64,000 nt of DNA from Draconibacterium sediminis. GTDB lineage: Bacteria; Bacteroidota; Bacteroidia; Bacteroidales; Prolixibacteraceae. The notes beneath the pieces were generated by a model. That model had not been told where the DNA came from. It saw only the letters and a list, made by a program, of their open reading frames with translations, and did not search any database. The translations under genes and the position numbers were made by a program. Positions 26,526-35,501 of the stretch are shown here, in pieces. The stretch is from positions 1-64,000 of the forward strand of contig NZ_JRHC01000007.1 in the NCBI RefSeq assembly GCF_000949475.1, in the 5' to 3' direction. The first letter of the stretch is position 1. Every line of letters starts with the position of its first letter.

Positions 26526-27359
26526 ATGATTGTAATAGCAGACAGCGGCTCATCAAAAACCGATTGGTTATTTATTAGTCCTGAAAAAGAATTTATAATT
26601 AACACACCTGGAATTAATCCTTTTTTCCAGCAAACCGACGAAATTTTTGCCACTCTTTCAAGCACATTTACAAACGATCAAAAAGAAGAGGTTAGCGAAG
26701 TACATTATTATGGTGCGGGATGCATAAAAGGCAAAACCGACCATGTTGTTTCGGATGCACTGAAAAGAGTATTTCCAAAAGCATCGATAACTGTTGAAGA
26801 CGATATTACAGGAGCGGCACGCGCGCTGTTGGGAAAATCATCGGGAATTGCCTGCATTTTGGGCACCGGAACCAATTCGTGCCTTTACAACGGATCGGAA
26901 ATTATTGACAAAGTGCCAACGCTGGGTTTTATTCTGGGCGACGAAGGAAGCGGTGCTTACCTGGGTAAACTTCTATTGAACGACTATTTTAAACGCGCCG
27001 TTCCCGAAGACCTGAAACAAAAAATGGAAAACGAACTGCACCTGGAGATGGCAGATGTTTTAAACGCAGTTTATCGTCAGGAATACCCGAGTCGCTATCT
27101 CGCGAAATTTTCAGAATTTTTGAGTAAAAACAGAAATCATATATACGTTCAGAATTTGATAAAAAGAAGTTTTACCGATTTCTTTTTTCGGAATATTGAG
27201 CGCTATAACGACTATCAAAACCACACGGTAAACTTTGTGGGTTCGATTGCGTACCACTATTCAGATTTACTTAAGGAAGTCGCGTTCAACCGAAAAATAG
27301 AGATCGGAAATATTATTGATAAACCTATAAGCGGACTTAAAAAGTTCCATACCAATTAA
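26526..27359 (+). CDS. murK: N-acetylmuramic acid/N-acetylglucosamine kinase (BadF/BadG family, MurK-like)
   Basis: A 277-residue ASKHA-fold kinase. The phosphate-1 loop IADSGSSKTDW (residues 4-14), a central DDITGAARALLG (catalytic aspartate region) and the phosphate-2 motif ILGTGTNSC (about 116-124) are visible. Related kinases phosphorylate GlcNAc or MurNAc at O6. The MurNAc-6-phosphate etherase gene follows after only 8 bp, so a MurNAc-acting (MurK-type) enzyme is most likely, as described for Tannerella and Clostridium. The symbol is given on this context. The enzyme is cytoplasmic. Its promoter is shared divergently with the amidase operon. Confidence 0.85.
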   Translation: MIVIADSGSSKTDWLFISPEKEFIINTPGINPFFQQTDEIFATLSSTFTNDQKEEVSEVHYYGAGCIKGKTDHVVSDALKRVFPKASITVEDDITGAARALLGKSSGIACILGTGTNSCLYNGSEIIDKVPTLGFILGDEGSGAYLGKLLLNDYFKRAVPEDLKQKMENELHLEMADVLNAVYRQEYPSRYLAKFSEFLSKNRNHIYVQNLIKRSFTDFFFRNIERYNDYQNHTVNFVGSIAYHYSDLLKEVAFNRKIEIGNIIDKPISGLKKFHTN

Positions 27360-27367
27360 GAAGAAAA

Positions 27368-28180
27368 ATGAGGGTCACAGAATCATCATCTTTATACGAC
27401 AACCTCGACCAGATGACAGTTGAAGAACTGTTAACCGGAATTAACAACGAGGATGCAAAAATTCATGTTGCCGTACAAAAAGAAATTCCACAGATAGAAA
27501 AATTAGTCACTCAACTTGTTGAGCGCATTAAATCAGGCGGTCGCTTGTTTTATTTGGGCGCAGGAACCAGCGGACGACTGGGAATTCTTGATGCATCGGA
27601 AATACCGCCAACGTATGGCATGCCCGATGGCGTTGTAATCGGTCTTATTGCCGGTGGCGACCGTGCCATTCGCAAGGCTGTTGAAGCCGCAGAAGACAAT
27701 ATTCATGGAGGTTGGGAAGACCTGCAGAAGTTTCAGGTAAACGAGCGCGACACCATTGTTGGGATTGCAGCCTCAGGAGGCACACCATACGTTATTGGTG
27801 CTTTGCAAGATGGCAATAACAACGGATTGCTTACCGCCTGTATCACCTGTAACCCTAACTCGGAAATTGCCAAGGTGGCAAAAATTGCCATCGAACCGAT
27901 TGTAGGCCCCGAGTTTGTAACCGGCAGTACCAGAATGAAAGCCGGAACAGCTCAGAAAATGGTGCTGAATATGATCACCACCTCGCTGATGATAAAACTG
28001 GGCCGAGTAAAAGGCAACAAAATGGTTGACATGCAGCTAACCAACAAGAAGCTGGTTGAACGCGGATCGAAAATGATCGTTGATGAACTGGGCATTGAGT
28101 TTGAAGAAGCCAAACGTCTTTTGCTTTTACACGGATCAGTTCGGGCCGTACTCGATAATTACAAGAAAAAAGGACAGTAG
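27368..28180 (+). CDS. murQ: N-acetylmuramic acid 6-phosphate etherase
   Basis: A 270-residue SIS-domain enzyme that removes D-lactate from MurNAc-6-phosphate to give GlcNAc-6-phosphate. Diagnostic segments are the sugar-phosphate loop YLGAGTSGRLGILDASEIPPTYG (starting near residue 59, includes a catalytic glutamate), EAAEDN (second glutamate region), GIAASGGTPYV and VTGSTRMKAGTAQK. Length agrees with the shorter MurQ forms (E. coli about 298). It is co-transcribed with the kinase gene and ends at a strong bidirectional terminator. This gene is the firmest evidence that the locus handles MurNAc. Confidence 0.96.
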   Translation: MRVTESSSLYDNLDQMTVEELLTGINNEDAKIHVAVQKEIPQIEKLVTQLVERIKSGGRLFYLGAGTSGRLGILDASEIPPTYGMPDGVVIGLIAGGDRAIRKAVEAAEDNIHGGWEDLQKFQVNERDTIVGIAASGGTPYVIGALQDGNNNGLLTACITCNPNSEIAKVAKIAIEPIVGPEFVTGSTRMKAGTAQKMVLNMITTSLMIKLGRVKGNKMVDMQLTNKKLVERGSKMIVDELGIEFEEAKRLLLLHGSVRAVLDNYKKKGQ

Positions 28181-28208
28181 GCTGTGTAATACAGATTATA
28201 ATCTTTAC

Positions 28209-28260
28209 AAAAAAGGAATCGAATTATACTGAGTTATCAGCAATATTCGATTCCTTTTTT
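28209..28260. terminator. Bidirectional terminator between murQ and dipeptide epimerase
   Basis: Perfect 16-bp stem aaaaaaggaatcgaat (28209..28224)/attcgattcctttttt (28245..28260) with a 20-base loop. A and T runs on both sides serve both converging genes. Confidence 0.93.
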
Positions 28261-28277
28261 TGTGATGTCAAATGTAC

Positions 28278-29291
28278 TTAGCGCTTAACTACACCGATTC
28301 CCGGAAGATCGAAGAGGGTAACTTTCCCATCAATAACTTTCATCCCCTCAAAAACATCGTTGGTAATTAGCAAGGCACCGTCGAGATCGGCCCAGTCGCA
28401 AAGTGGAGATAATTGCGAGGCCGCAGAAATGGCGCAGGAGGTTTCGGTCATACAGCCGATCATAACCTTCATATCAAGTGCCCGCGCTACATCGATCATC
28501 TTTTTTGCTTCGCGCATTCCGGTACTTTTCATCAGTTTGATGTTTATTCCGGAGTAAACACCTTTAAATTTCGGAATATCGTGAATGCGTTGAAAAGCTT
28601 CGTCGGCAATAGTTGGCAGCGGGCTGTGCGCCGTTAGCCAGGCCATATCCTCCGGCTGCTCTTTTGGCATTGGTTGCTCGACAAAAACAATCCCTTTTTC
28701 ATCCATCCAGTGAATCATGTCGAGTGCTTCGTGTTTATCCTTCCAACCCTGATTTACATCCACACACAAAGGCACATCGGTAACCGAACGAATGGTTTCA
28801 ATCAGTTCTTTGTCGTTATCGCGCCCCATTTTAACCTTTAGCATTTTAAACTCGGCGGCCTCTTTGGTTTTTTCGATTACCACTTCACGCGTGTCGATAC
28901 CAATAGTGTAGGTTGTGTACGGCGTATTTTCAGGTTTTAATCCCCAGATTTTATACCAGGGTTGCCCCAATATTTTACCCACCAAATCGTGCAAAGCGAT
29001 ATCAATACAGGCTTTTGCCGCGCGGTTTCCCGTCTCCAGCTGATCCACATATTCCAGAATCTCATCCATACGGAACGGATCGTTAAATCCCGACAAATCC
29101 ACTTTTTTCAAAAAGCGGGCAACGGTTTCATGCGATTCGCCCAAATAAGGCGGCATGGAAGCTTCACCATATCCAATCAGTCCGTCGTGTTCCAATTCAA
29201 CCAACATCACAGGGGTGGTTGTACGCGAACTTGTAGCCAGCGTAAAAGTATGTTTTAACTGAAGTTCAAAAGGTTTAAAACGTAATTGCAT
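28278..29291 (-). CDS. L-Ala-D/L-Glu epimerase (dipeptide epimerase)
   Basis: A 337-residue enolase-superfamily enzyme of the muconate-lactonising subgroup. The acid/base lysine motif LKVKMG (about residue 149-154), metal ligands in CVDVNQGW, FVEQPMP and TIADEAF, and the second lysine in INIKLMKSTG are visible. The C-terminal GCMTETS is the dipeptide-specific loop region. In murein recycling it converts L-Ala-D-Glu to L-Ala-L-Glu so that ordinary peptidases can finish degradation. It is 18 bp downstream of the NlpC/P60 gene, which would generate that dipeptide. It lacks a signal peptide, so it is cytoplasmic. Equivalent to YcjG/AEE. Confidence 0.92.
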   Translation of the reverse strand: MQLRFKPFELQLKHTFTLATSSRTTTPVMLVELEHDGLIGYGEASMPPYLGESHETVARFLKKVDLSGFNDPFRMDEILEYVDQLETGNRAAKACIDIALHDLVGKILGQPWYKIWGLKPENTPYTTYTIGIDTREVVIEKTKEAAEFKMLKVKMGRDNDKELIETIRSVTDVPLCVDVNQGWKDKHEALDMIHWMDEKGIVFVEQPMPKEQPEDMAWLTAHSPLPTIADEAFQRIHDIPKFKGVYSGINIKLMKSTGMREAKKMIDVARALDMKVMIGCMTETSCAISAASQLSPLCDWADLDGALLITNDVFEGMKVIDGKVTLFDLPGIGVVKR

Positions 29292-29309
29292 GTGCTCTGA
29301 TTCTTGATG

Positions 29310-30497
29310 TTATTCCGGTAAAACCTGTTTGAAAAACGTATTGTCGACTACCCACTCAATTCCGTCGCCATCAACGTTACCGATAATTCGGCGGGCACGT
29401 ACAAAACCTTTTTCGTAATGTTCGGTATATTTCTCACTGTCGCGGTTCAAGCTGTTTATACGCACTTTCCCCGATGCATGGATAAACTCCTGATCGCCCA
29501 AGCACAACCCAACGTGAGTTACTCTTTCGCGTTGGTCTTCGGTAGCTTTTCGTCCGAAAAACACCAGATCACCGGCTTCTAAAGTTTCGTAGCCATTTTG
29601 TGTATCAACCAACTCTCCGTATAATGTTTGCTGCGATGCATCGCGTTGCAGAATCACTCCATAATTGTAATAAGCCGATTTTACAAAACCGCTGCAATCA
29701 ACCATTTTCGCCGAGGTACCACCCCACAAGTACGGAACGCCCATAAATTTTTCGGCGGTTGCCAGCACATCTTTTGCAACAACATTTTTATTGTACCAAT
29801 TATCAAGGCCCATACATTCATCCTTTTTCACAAAAGCCTCACGCCCGTCGGCCAAAACTGTTTTATAAAAACCAGCTGTTTCATCCACCACACTCAGCAG
29901 GTTATCAAGCACCAGGTCGGTTGCAATGTTTGATTTAGCGTCGGCTTCGGCATAGGCAAAACCATATTGATTTTTGTAAAGTACTTTCTTCAATGTTTTC
30001 CATTCGGCCATTTCGCTATTACTTTTCGTAGCAATTCCGGCACCATCAACCCAGCCAAAATAACGATCGGGCGTTTGAATTAAATACCAGCCACCCGCTT
30101 TCCGGTAAACTTTAACCGGAGTTCCCATAATGGCCTGCGTCACCATCTCGGCCGAATGCCTTGAGTTACTCCGAATATTACACACCGAAATTGTAACAAT
30201 GCCCCATGGATTTTCGCTGAAAGTGTCTTCGGGCAACAGGTCAACAGAAAAATCACATCCATTTTCAGATGCAAACGTTCTTAAGGCATCAAAAGTAGTT
30301 TTCGAAACTGTGGCTCCGGTTACTGCCGGCTGTCCTTCGTTAACCGAAACACTAACCTTACAATAATCTACACGTTTATCTTTAATTTGCTGATCGATCA
30401 ACTGATCAATTTGCTGTTCAATGTCAGATGATTGTTGTTGTTGCGTACAAGATGCCATAACCAAAAAGAATAGAAAAATAATGTGAATAAATTTCAT
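29310..30497 (-). CDS. NlpC/P60 lipoprotein, gamma-D-Glu-diamino acid endopeptidase (YkfC-like)
   Basis: A 395-residue lipoprotein: hydrophobic leader with lipobox VMASC (C17), SH3b-like domains (about 85-160 and 170-235), and a C-terminal NlpC/P60 cysteine-peptidase domain (about 240-370). The catalytic series is visible as VDCSGFV (Cys), THVGLCLG (His) and EFIHASG (third polar residue). Enzymes with this SH3-NlpC layout cut between D-Glu and the diamino acid, releasing L-Ala-D-Glu. This matches the epimerase encoded 18 bp downstream. The protein should be membrane-anchored on the periplasmic side. A FadR-type dyad and TATATTTG box lie right before it. Confidence 0.92.
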   Translation of the reverse strand: MKFIHIIFLFFLVMASCTQQQQSSDIEQQIDQLIDQQIKDKRVDYCKVSVSVNEGQPAVTGATVSKTTFDALRTFASENGCDFSVDLLPEDTFSENPWGIVTISVCNIRSNSRHSAEMVTQAIMGTPVKVYRKAGGWYLIQTPDRYFGWVDGAGIATKSNSEMAEWKTLKKVLYKNQYGFAYAEADAKSNIATDLVLDNLLSVVDETAGFYKTVLADGREAFVKKDECMGLDNWYNKNVVAKDVLATAEKFMGVPYLWGGTSAKMVDCSGFVKSAYYNYGVILQRDASQQTLYGELVDTQNGYETLEAGDLVFFGRKATEDQRERVTHVGLCLGDQEFIHASGKVRINSLNRDSEKYTEHYEKGFVRARRIIGNVDGDGIEWVVDNTFFKQVLPE

Positions 30498-30511
30498 GCC
30501 TTGTCATATTT

Positions 30512-30532
30512 GTATTACATATTACAAATATA
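30512..30532 (-). promoter_or_regulatory. nlpC/P60 promoter with overlapping FadR-type operator
   Basis: The operator GTATTACATATTAC (30512..30525) abuts the minus-strand -7 box TATATTTG (30532..30525), sharing one base. Transcription would start inside the dyad. The same geometry is found at 32809..32829. Confidence 0.75.
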
Positions 30533-30597
30533 AATTTTAAAGTGATTTTTCCGAAGAATTATCACTCGAAAAATTCATACTTAACATCAAGATACAA

Positions 30598-32031
30598 TTA
30601 GTTTTCGGTAGCCGGCAAATATTCTAATTCGAGATGATAATCCCATGTATCAAAATACAAATTACCACCCTCCCATTCCAGCTCTCCTCGCTGAAAATCA
30701 AAAGGTTCGCTTCGATAAAACTTTTTAGGCGGAACCAGTTCGCAGGCAAAATCATCGTTTACCACCAGTCGGTAACAATCCAGTCCGTTCAGATAAAACT
30801 CTTTTATTCGCTGGTCGTCCGAATCGATCAACTTAAACGAGGGATCAACCGGCACCCAGCCCACTCCTTCGTAATACACCTCGGCCCAGTCGTGCAGGTT
30901 TTTGGTTTGCGGCAATAAATACCAGCCGCTTTGCCATTTACACGGAATTCCGAGACTACGAGCCATACTCAAAAACAAAAAAGTTTGCATACCGCAATCA
31001 CCATGCATATTTTCGAGCACATAACACGGAATACAAGGCATAACCGAATATTCAAGTGCACCGGCCCATGGAATGTTATCGTTCATCCAATAATACAGCA
31101 TTTCTACCTGCTTTACCGGATTTTTTTCGTTGCCAACAATATTTTTAGCTAACGATTTTATCTGCTCGTTAAACACGATGTGCGGCAAACGTTCTGCGGT
31201 GTATTTTTTATAAAGCTTTGAGTTTTTATCGTAAGCCTTTACATCTCCCGGTTTAATATTGAACCACTGAGCTGCAGTTTCAAAGATAAAGGAGATTTGA
31301 AAAACCGTCTTCTCACCTTCCACCGCTTTTTTCTCCATATAAACTGTTCGCTGCATGGTTTCGTTCGGAGCAATTGTATAATCCTCCTGACTAGCCTCCA
31401 AAAATTCGACCTTTGGCAAACGCTGCGATCCGGTTCGCGGATAAGGCAACCAACATCTTACCAATTCGCCTGCCGGCACTGCGTTGGCGTCGAGCGTAAT
31501 CGTATAATTTACTTTTATGCGTCGCGGACTAAAGGGCTTTCGCGGCTCAACAGCTTTTTCAAACCATTGCGGAATAACAGTTTGTTGAAAATCTTCCACG
31601 CCATCGTAAGCTTTCCCCTTCTTTTCTTCCCTAATCTTTCCGGCGGTTTCGTTTAAACGAAAAAAATTGCTAACTGCTCTTGAAAAATAGCGCTTTTCAC
31701 CATCGATAATGCGCATCTCCAACTGTCTGGCGTTTTCCCATTGGGTCAGATCTTCGTCTGTTAAATCAGGAAAGTATTCACGTAACTGTTCTTTTACATC
31801 AGCCCGTGTGTAAGGAAACTCCTTTCGTAAACGCCGGATGGTTTCCATCTGAATAATCAACTGGTCATTCTGCGGATCATCAGAAAGTTGTTCACTCAAC
31901 ATGATTTCAGCTTCTTTGAATTTTCCCTGAGATAAATAATTGTGATAATCGAACACTTCCTCTTTCTTATTTTGACAGGCAAAAACCAGTAATGCCAGAC
32001 CTATAAAAAATACTCCTTGCAAAAATTTCAT
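30598..32031 (-). CDS. Transglutaminase-like lipoprotein of unknown function
   Basis: A 477-residue lipoprotein (lipobox LVFAC, C19). The C-terminal half has the papain/transglutaminase-like catalytic triad in order: MHGDCGMQ (Cys), LHDWAEVYY (His) and WVPVDPSF (Asp), about residues 355-420. The N-terminal 150 residues are helical and the middle is beta-rich. Such domains in bacteria are generally peptidases or amidases rather than cross-linkers. It is 14 bp downstream of the FadR-type regulator and is probably co-transcribed with it. A role in trimming peptide stems or in cell-surface protein breakdown fits the context but is inference. Confidence 0.85.
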   Translation of the reverse strand: MKFLQGVFFIGLALLVFACQNKKEEVFDYHNYLSQGKFKEAEIMLSEQLSDDPQNDQLIIQMETIRRLRKEFPYTRADVKEQLREYFPDLTDEDLTQWENARQLEMRIIDGEKRYFSRAVSNFFRLNETAGKIREEKKGKAYDGVEDFQQTVIPQWFEKAVEPRKPFSPRRIKVNYTITLDANAVPAGELVRCWLPYPRTGSQRLPKVEFLEASQEDYTIAPNETMQRTVYMEKKAVEGEKTVFQISFIFETAAQWFNIKPGDVKAYDKNSKLYKKYTAERLPHIVFNEQIKSLAKNIVGNEKNPVKQVEMLYYWMNDNIPWAGALEYSVMPCIPCYVLENMHGDCGMQTFLFLSMARSLGIPCKWQSGWYLLPQTKNLHDWAEVYYEGVGWVPVDPSFKLIDSDDQRIKEFYLNGLDCYRLVVNDDFACELVPPKKFYRSEPFDFQRGELEWEGGNLYFDTWDYHLELEYLPATEN

Positions 32032-32045
32032 AAAACGGTTGTATA

Positions 32046-32771
32046 CTAGTACGAGTTGTGCAGGTATTTCTGGTAAATTTCCATTGTACGGCGCAAATGT
32101 ACTTTCATTAGCTCCGCGGCTTCATCACTTTTCTGTTTATTAATTACGTCAAATATTTTCAGGTGATATTCGAGTGTAATATCTTTTTCACCCTCCACAT
32201 TGGCATAAATCAGGTTTCGCATGCGTGGCAGAAGCGAATAAATAGGCTCCATCGAGATCTGTACAATCGGGTTATGCGTTGCTTTGGCAATCAGCAAATG
32301 GAATTTATTATCCAGGTCGGCTTCCATCTGAATATTATCGGGATTACAGGCTTTAAAAGCTTCAATATTATCCTGAATATCGCTTAAGTCGTTTTGCGTG
32401 CGTTGTTTGGCTGCCAGTCCGGCAATCTCGGGCTCAAATAACCTGCGCACTTCAATAATTTGTGCAATCAGGTTATGATCGAACTGCATGTCGTAATACA
32501 AGTTCAGGTTTTCAATGGCGTCATCAATCTTTAACCCGGTAACAGTCATTCCACTACCTTTTGTAATTTCTATAAGCCCACGCGCACTTAAACGACGTAA
32601 TGCTTCGCGTAATGCTGTTCGGCTAACACCAAACGATTCACACAATTCTCTTTCGGTTGGCAACCTTGATCCTACGGGCAATTTTTTTTCGCGAATTGCA
32701 GCTTCAATTCTTCGTTCAATTTTTTGGCTCAGCGTTAACTTACTTCCGATTTTTCTAAAGATTTCATCCAT
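32046..32771 (-). CDS. FadR-subfamily GntR regulator of the peptidoglycan locus
   Basis: A 241-residue transcription factor: winged-helix GntR domain (about residues 15-80, with GSRLPTERELCESFGVSRTALREALRRL and a KGSGMTVTG wing) and an all-helical FCD ligand domain (about 95-235) whose histidines and aspartate (for example FHLLIAKATHNP) suggest a metal-assisted carboxylate effector. Upstream, a dyad GTACTACATATTAC overlaps its own -7 box. The same dyad lies before nlpC/P60 and in the amidase/murK region. Autoregulated repression, relieved by a muropeptide-derived ligand, is the natural model. The ligand is unknown. Confidence 0.9.
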   Translation of the reverse strand: MDEIFRKIGSKLTLSQKIERRIEAAIREKKLPVGSRLPTERELCESFGVSRTALREALRRLSARGLIEITKGSGMTVTGLKIDDAIENLNLYYDMQFDHNLIAQIIEVRRLFEPEIAGLAAKQRTQNDLSDIQDNIEAFKACNPDNIQMEADLDNKFHLLIAKATHNPIVQISMEPIYSLLPRMRNLIYANVEGEKDITLEYHLKIFDVINKQKSDEAAELMKVHLRRTMEIYQKYLHNSY

Positions 32772-32808
32772 TATCGTAAATTTTGGTCAAGTAGTAAATG
32801 CGTTTAAT

Positions 32809-32829
32809 GTACTACATATTACAAATGTA
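32809..32829 (-). promoter_or_regulatory. Regulator promoter with FadR-type operator
   Basis: The operator GTACTACATATTAC (32809..32822) abuts the minus-strand -7 box TACATTTG (32829..32822), with the same one-base overlap as at 30512..30532. This indicates autoregulation. Confidence 0.75.
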
Positions 32830-33011
32830 GCATTTTAATAGAAATTATATATTTATGTAATCAATATGGTTTTATTTTATCGCGGAAAAATCGTATGACT
32901 CTGATTAGTAAAACATTGCAATTTTGAATAAAAACATGCTTCGGGTTTAAGCTTGTACGCCTGTTATTTTTTAGTACATTAACAGTCCTTAAAACATCAA
33001 TCTATCTTGCA

Positions 33012-34661
33012 ATGATAAAGTCAGGCATTACATTTCTTTTACTCTCATTCTCAATAGCTTTATGGGCGCAAACAACAAACAACGAAGTACTAAACCTAAA
33101 CAAACCCGAGCGTGTTGAATGGTTTCGTGATCTTGGTTTTGGTCTATTCGTGCATTTTAGTTTCGACAGCCAATTGGGAATTGTAATCAGCCACTCGATG
33201 GTTGGTGCATCTGACGATTACCTTGACCGCTACATTAACGAGCTTCCAAAAACGTTTAATCCGAAAGATTTTGATGCGAACGAAATTGCAACCTTGGCTA
33301 AGCTTGCCGGAATGAAATATATTGTATTCACCACAAAACACCACTCTGGTTTTTGCATGTGGGACACCGAAACCACCGACTTTAACATTACCAATACACC
33401 TTATAAAAAGGACCTGTTAGAAGAGTATGTTGAAGCTACACGCGAAGCAGGGTTGGCAGTTGGATTTTATTTTTCGCCTGAGGATTTTCATTTTTTGCAC
33501 GAAAACGGACTTGAAATTCGCCGCACAAATATAAACGACATTCCACAACATATTATGGACAAATATGTGGAACTGAACGAACTTCAGACCATTGAATTGA
33601 TGGCCAAGTACGGTGATATCGATATTCTTTTTTACGATGGTGGCGAAGGCCCCCTGGTTGAAAAATGCAAACAAGTAGCCTGGGAGCTTCACCCCGATGT
33701 TGTGATAACCCGCGGCGCCATGGAAACACCGGAACAAACATTGCCCGGTGCTACACTTCGCGATCCGTGGGAAGCTTGTTTAACCATGGGAACCCAGTGG
33801 GCTTACAAACCGGCTAACGAGGCCTATAAAACCGGTGCCCGGCTAATTGACATATTGGTTGAAACTCGTGCGAAAGGAGGCAATCAACTGCTCAATATCG
33901 GGCCAAAACCAAGTGGTGAAGTTCCCGAAGAACAGGAAAACCTGCTGCGCGAAATTGCTGCCTGGAACTTTGTAAACGGCGAAGCAATTGAAGCTACAAA
34001 ACCATGGATTATTCCGAACGAAGAAAACATATGGTTTACCTGGAAACCGGAAGAAAAAACACTTTATGCCATACTGACCAAACAAACGGAATGGCCACGT
34101 GGCGAACGTCGCGAATTTGTTTTGAAATCGGTTAACACCACCGAAAATACCAATGTTGAAGTATTAGGGCAATCGGGAAAACGTGTTGAATACATGCCGG
34201 ATATTAATGGCACTACTTTTTTTAAGCAGGAAGAAGACGGCTTGCATATTTCATGTGTGCGAGCACAGCGTTTATACAATAATCATAAATGGAACTACCC
34301 TCTTGTATTAAAAATCACCAATGCCCGGCCTGCCTTTACTCCGTCTGTAGTGGTTACCGAAGAGGCCGAGATAATACAATCAGGCGGAACGAGCTATATA
34401 CAGTTCAACGGTAAAATTATTGAACAGGGCGATCAGGAAAATCTTAAAGTTTGTTTTCAATATCGCCCGCGTCCTGAATTTATTGATGAACTTAATTCTA
34501 ACGAATGGACCGAAACAAAAAATCTGGAAATAGACGACAACTTCTTTATGTTCAGGCTTCCGGTAAAGAACCAAAAAATTACCTACCAGTACCGAACGGT
34601 TGCAAAACACCCAAAAGCTACTATTTATGGTAACTACAGAACAATTTCAACAAACCAGTAA
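33012..34661 (+). CDS. GH29 alpha-L-fucosidase-like glycosidase
   Basis: A 549-residue exported protein (signal peptide 1-19, cut after LWAQ). The GH29 barrel is recognisable: WFRDLGFGLFVHFSFDSQLG near residue 36, MKYIVFTTKHHSGFCMWDTE near 99, VGFYFSPEDFH near 149 and DILFYDGG near 207 carrying the nucleophile aspartate. LVETRAKGGNQLLNIGPKPSGEVP near 280 ends the barrel. A C-terminal beta-sandwich follows. The family releases fucose or related sugars. It lies directly before the sigma/anti-sigma/SusCD set on the same strand and is probably the secreted enzyme of that small utilisation locus. Confidence 0.88.
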   Translation: MIKSGITFLLLSFSIALWAQTTNNEVLNLNKPERVEWFRDLGFGLFVHFSFDSQLGIVISHSMVGASDDYLDRYINELPKTFNPKDFDANEIATLAKLAGMKYIVFTTKHHSGFCMWDTETTDFNITNTPYKKDLLEEYVEATREAGLAVGFYFSPEDFHFLHENGLEIRRTNINDIPQHIMDKYVELNELQTIELMAKYGDIDILFYDGGEGPLVEKCKQVAWELHPDVVITRGAMETPEQTLPGATLRDPWEACLTMGTQWAYKPANEAYKTGARLIDILVETRAKGGNQLLNIGPKPSGEVPEEQENLLREIAAWNFVNGEAIEATKPWIIPNEENIWFTWKPEEKTLYAILTKQTEWPRGERREFVLKSVNTTENTNVEVLGQSGKRVEYMPDINGTTFFKQEEDGLHISCVRAQRLYNNHKWNYPLVLKITNARPAFTPSVVVTEEAEIIQSGGTSYIQFNGKIIEQGDQENLKVCFQYRPRPEFIDELNSNEWTETKNLEIDDNFFMFRLPVKNQKITYQYRTVAKHPKATIYGNYRTISTNQ

Positions 34662-34775
34662 AATCATTTTATATAAAATACTTTTTTTTTACGATCAGGT
34701 TGATTACTTTTATTTTCATTAAACTAAACTATAGTGTAGCTCTAAAAAAGGAGCAGCACAACTTGCTTGAACTAG

Positions 34776-35375
34776 ATGCTAAACGATCAAAAAACGAAAC
34801 TGTTAATTGCCGAAGGAAATACCAGAAGCTTTCAACTGTTAATGGAAGTCACTTCTGATGAGTTACTTCAGTATGCTTTAAGTTTTGTACGCAATCAGGA
34901 AATTGCTGAAGAACTGATAAGCGATGTTTATGTTAAAATATGGCATAAACGGTCAGAACTGCCCAATATCCAAAACATCAGATCCTACCTTTTTATAGCA
35001 GTAAAAAATAGCTGCCTGTCGCATCTCAGAAAAATGAAAAATGAAAAAATTGTGTTCATCGATGAATACAACGATTTTTTATTCCCCATAGTAGAAAGCA
35101 ATGATGATGAGACGATTGAAAAAGAAATGTTGAATAAAATTCACAAAGCCATTAGCGAACTGCCTCCTAAATGCAAAGAAGCTTTTTCTCTTGCAAAAAT
35201 TAATGGTTTTAAACACCGCGAAATTGCCACAATAATGGACATTTCGGAAAAAACGGTAAATAACCACCTGGTTACCGCACTAAAAAAAATAACCGAGGCA
35301 TTGGGCATCGACAAGAAAAAGAAAGCAAAAAATTCACCGTTAAAACAAGCCAGTTTATTCTCCTTCATCTGGTAA
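34776..35375 (+). CDS. ECF sigma factor, Bacteroidota type
   Basis: A 199-residue extracytoplasmic-function sigma factor. Region 2 is visible around LLQYALSFVRNQEIAEELISDVYVKIWHKR (about residues 29-58), and region 4 around ISELPPKCKEAFSLAKINGFKHREIA with the helix-turn-helix MDISEKTVNNHLVTAL (about 125-170). It is followed after 126 bp by its FecR-type anti-sigma factor and then SusC/SusD. In such loci substrate binding by SusC is signalled through the anti-sigma factor to free this sigma, which transcribes susCD. Confidence 0.95.
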   Translation: MLNDQKTKLLIAEGNTRSFQLLMEVTSDELLQYALSFVRNQEIAEELISDVYVKIWHKRSELPNIQNIRSYLFIAVKNSCLSHLRKMKNEKIVFIDEYNDFLFPIVESNDDETIEKEMLNKIHKAISELPPKCKEAFSLAKINGFKHREIATIMDISEKTVNNHLVTALKKITEALGIDKKKKAKNSPLKQASLFSFIW

Positions 35376-35501
35376 TATGCGTTCAGCGTAATTACGTTTT
35401 TCCCTTCCATTTTAAATAAAGAGTAGTATTTATTAATTTTTTTATTGTTGAATTAGGTATAGTATAAATTACAAACGTCTTTTTAGGTAGAAAGACAAAA
35501 G

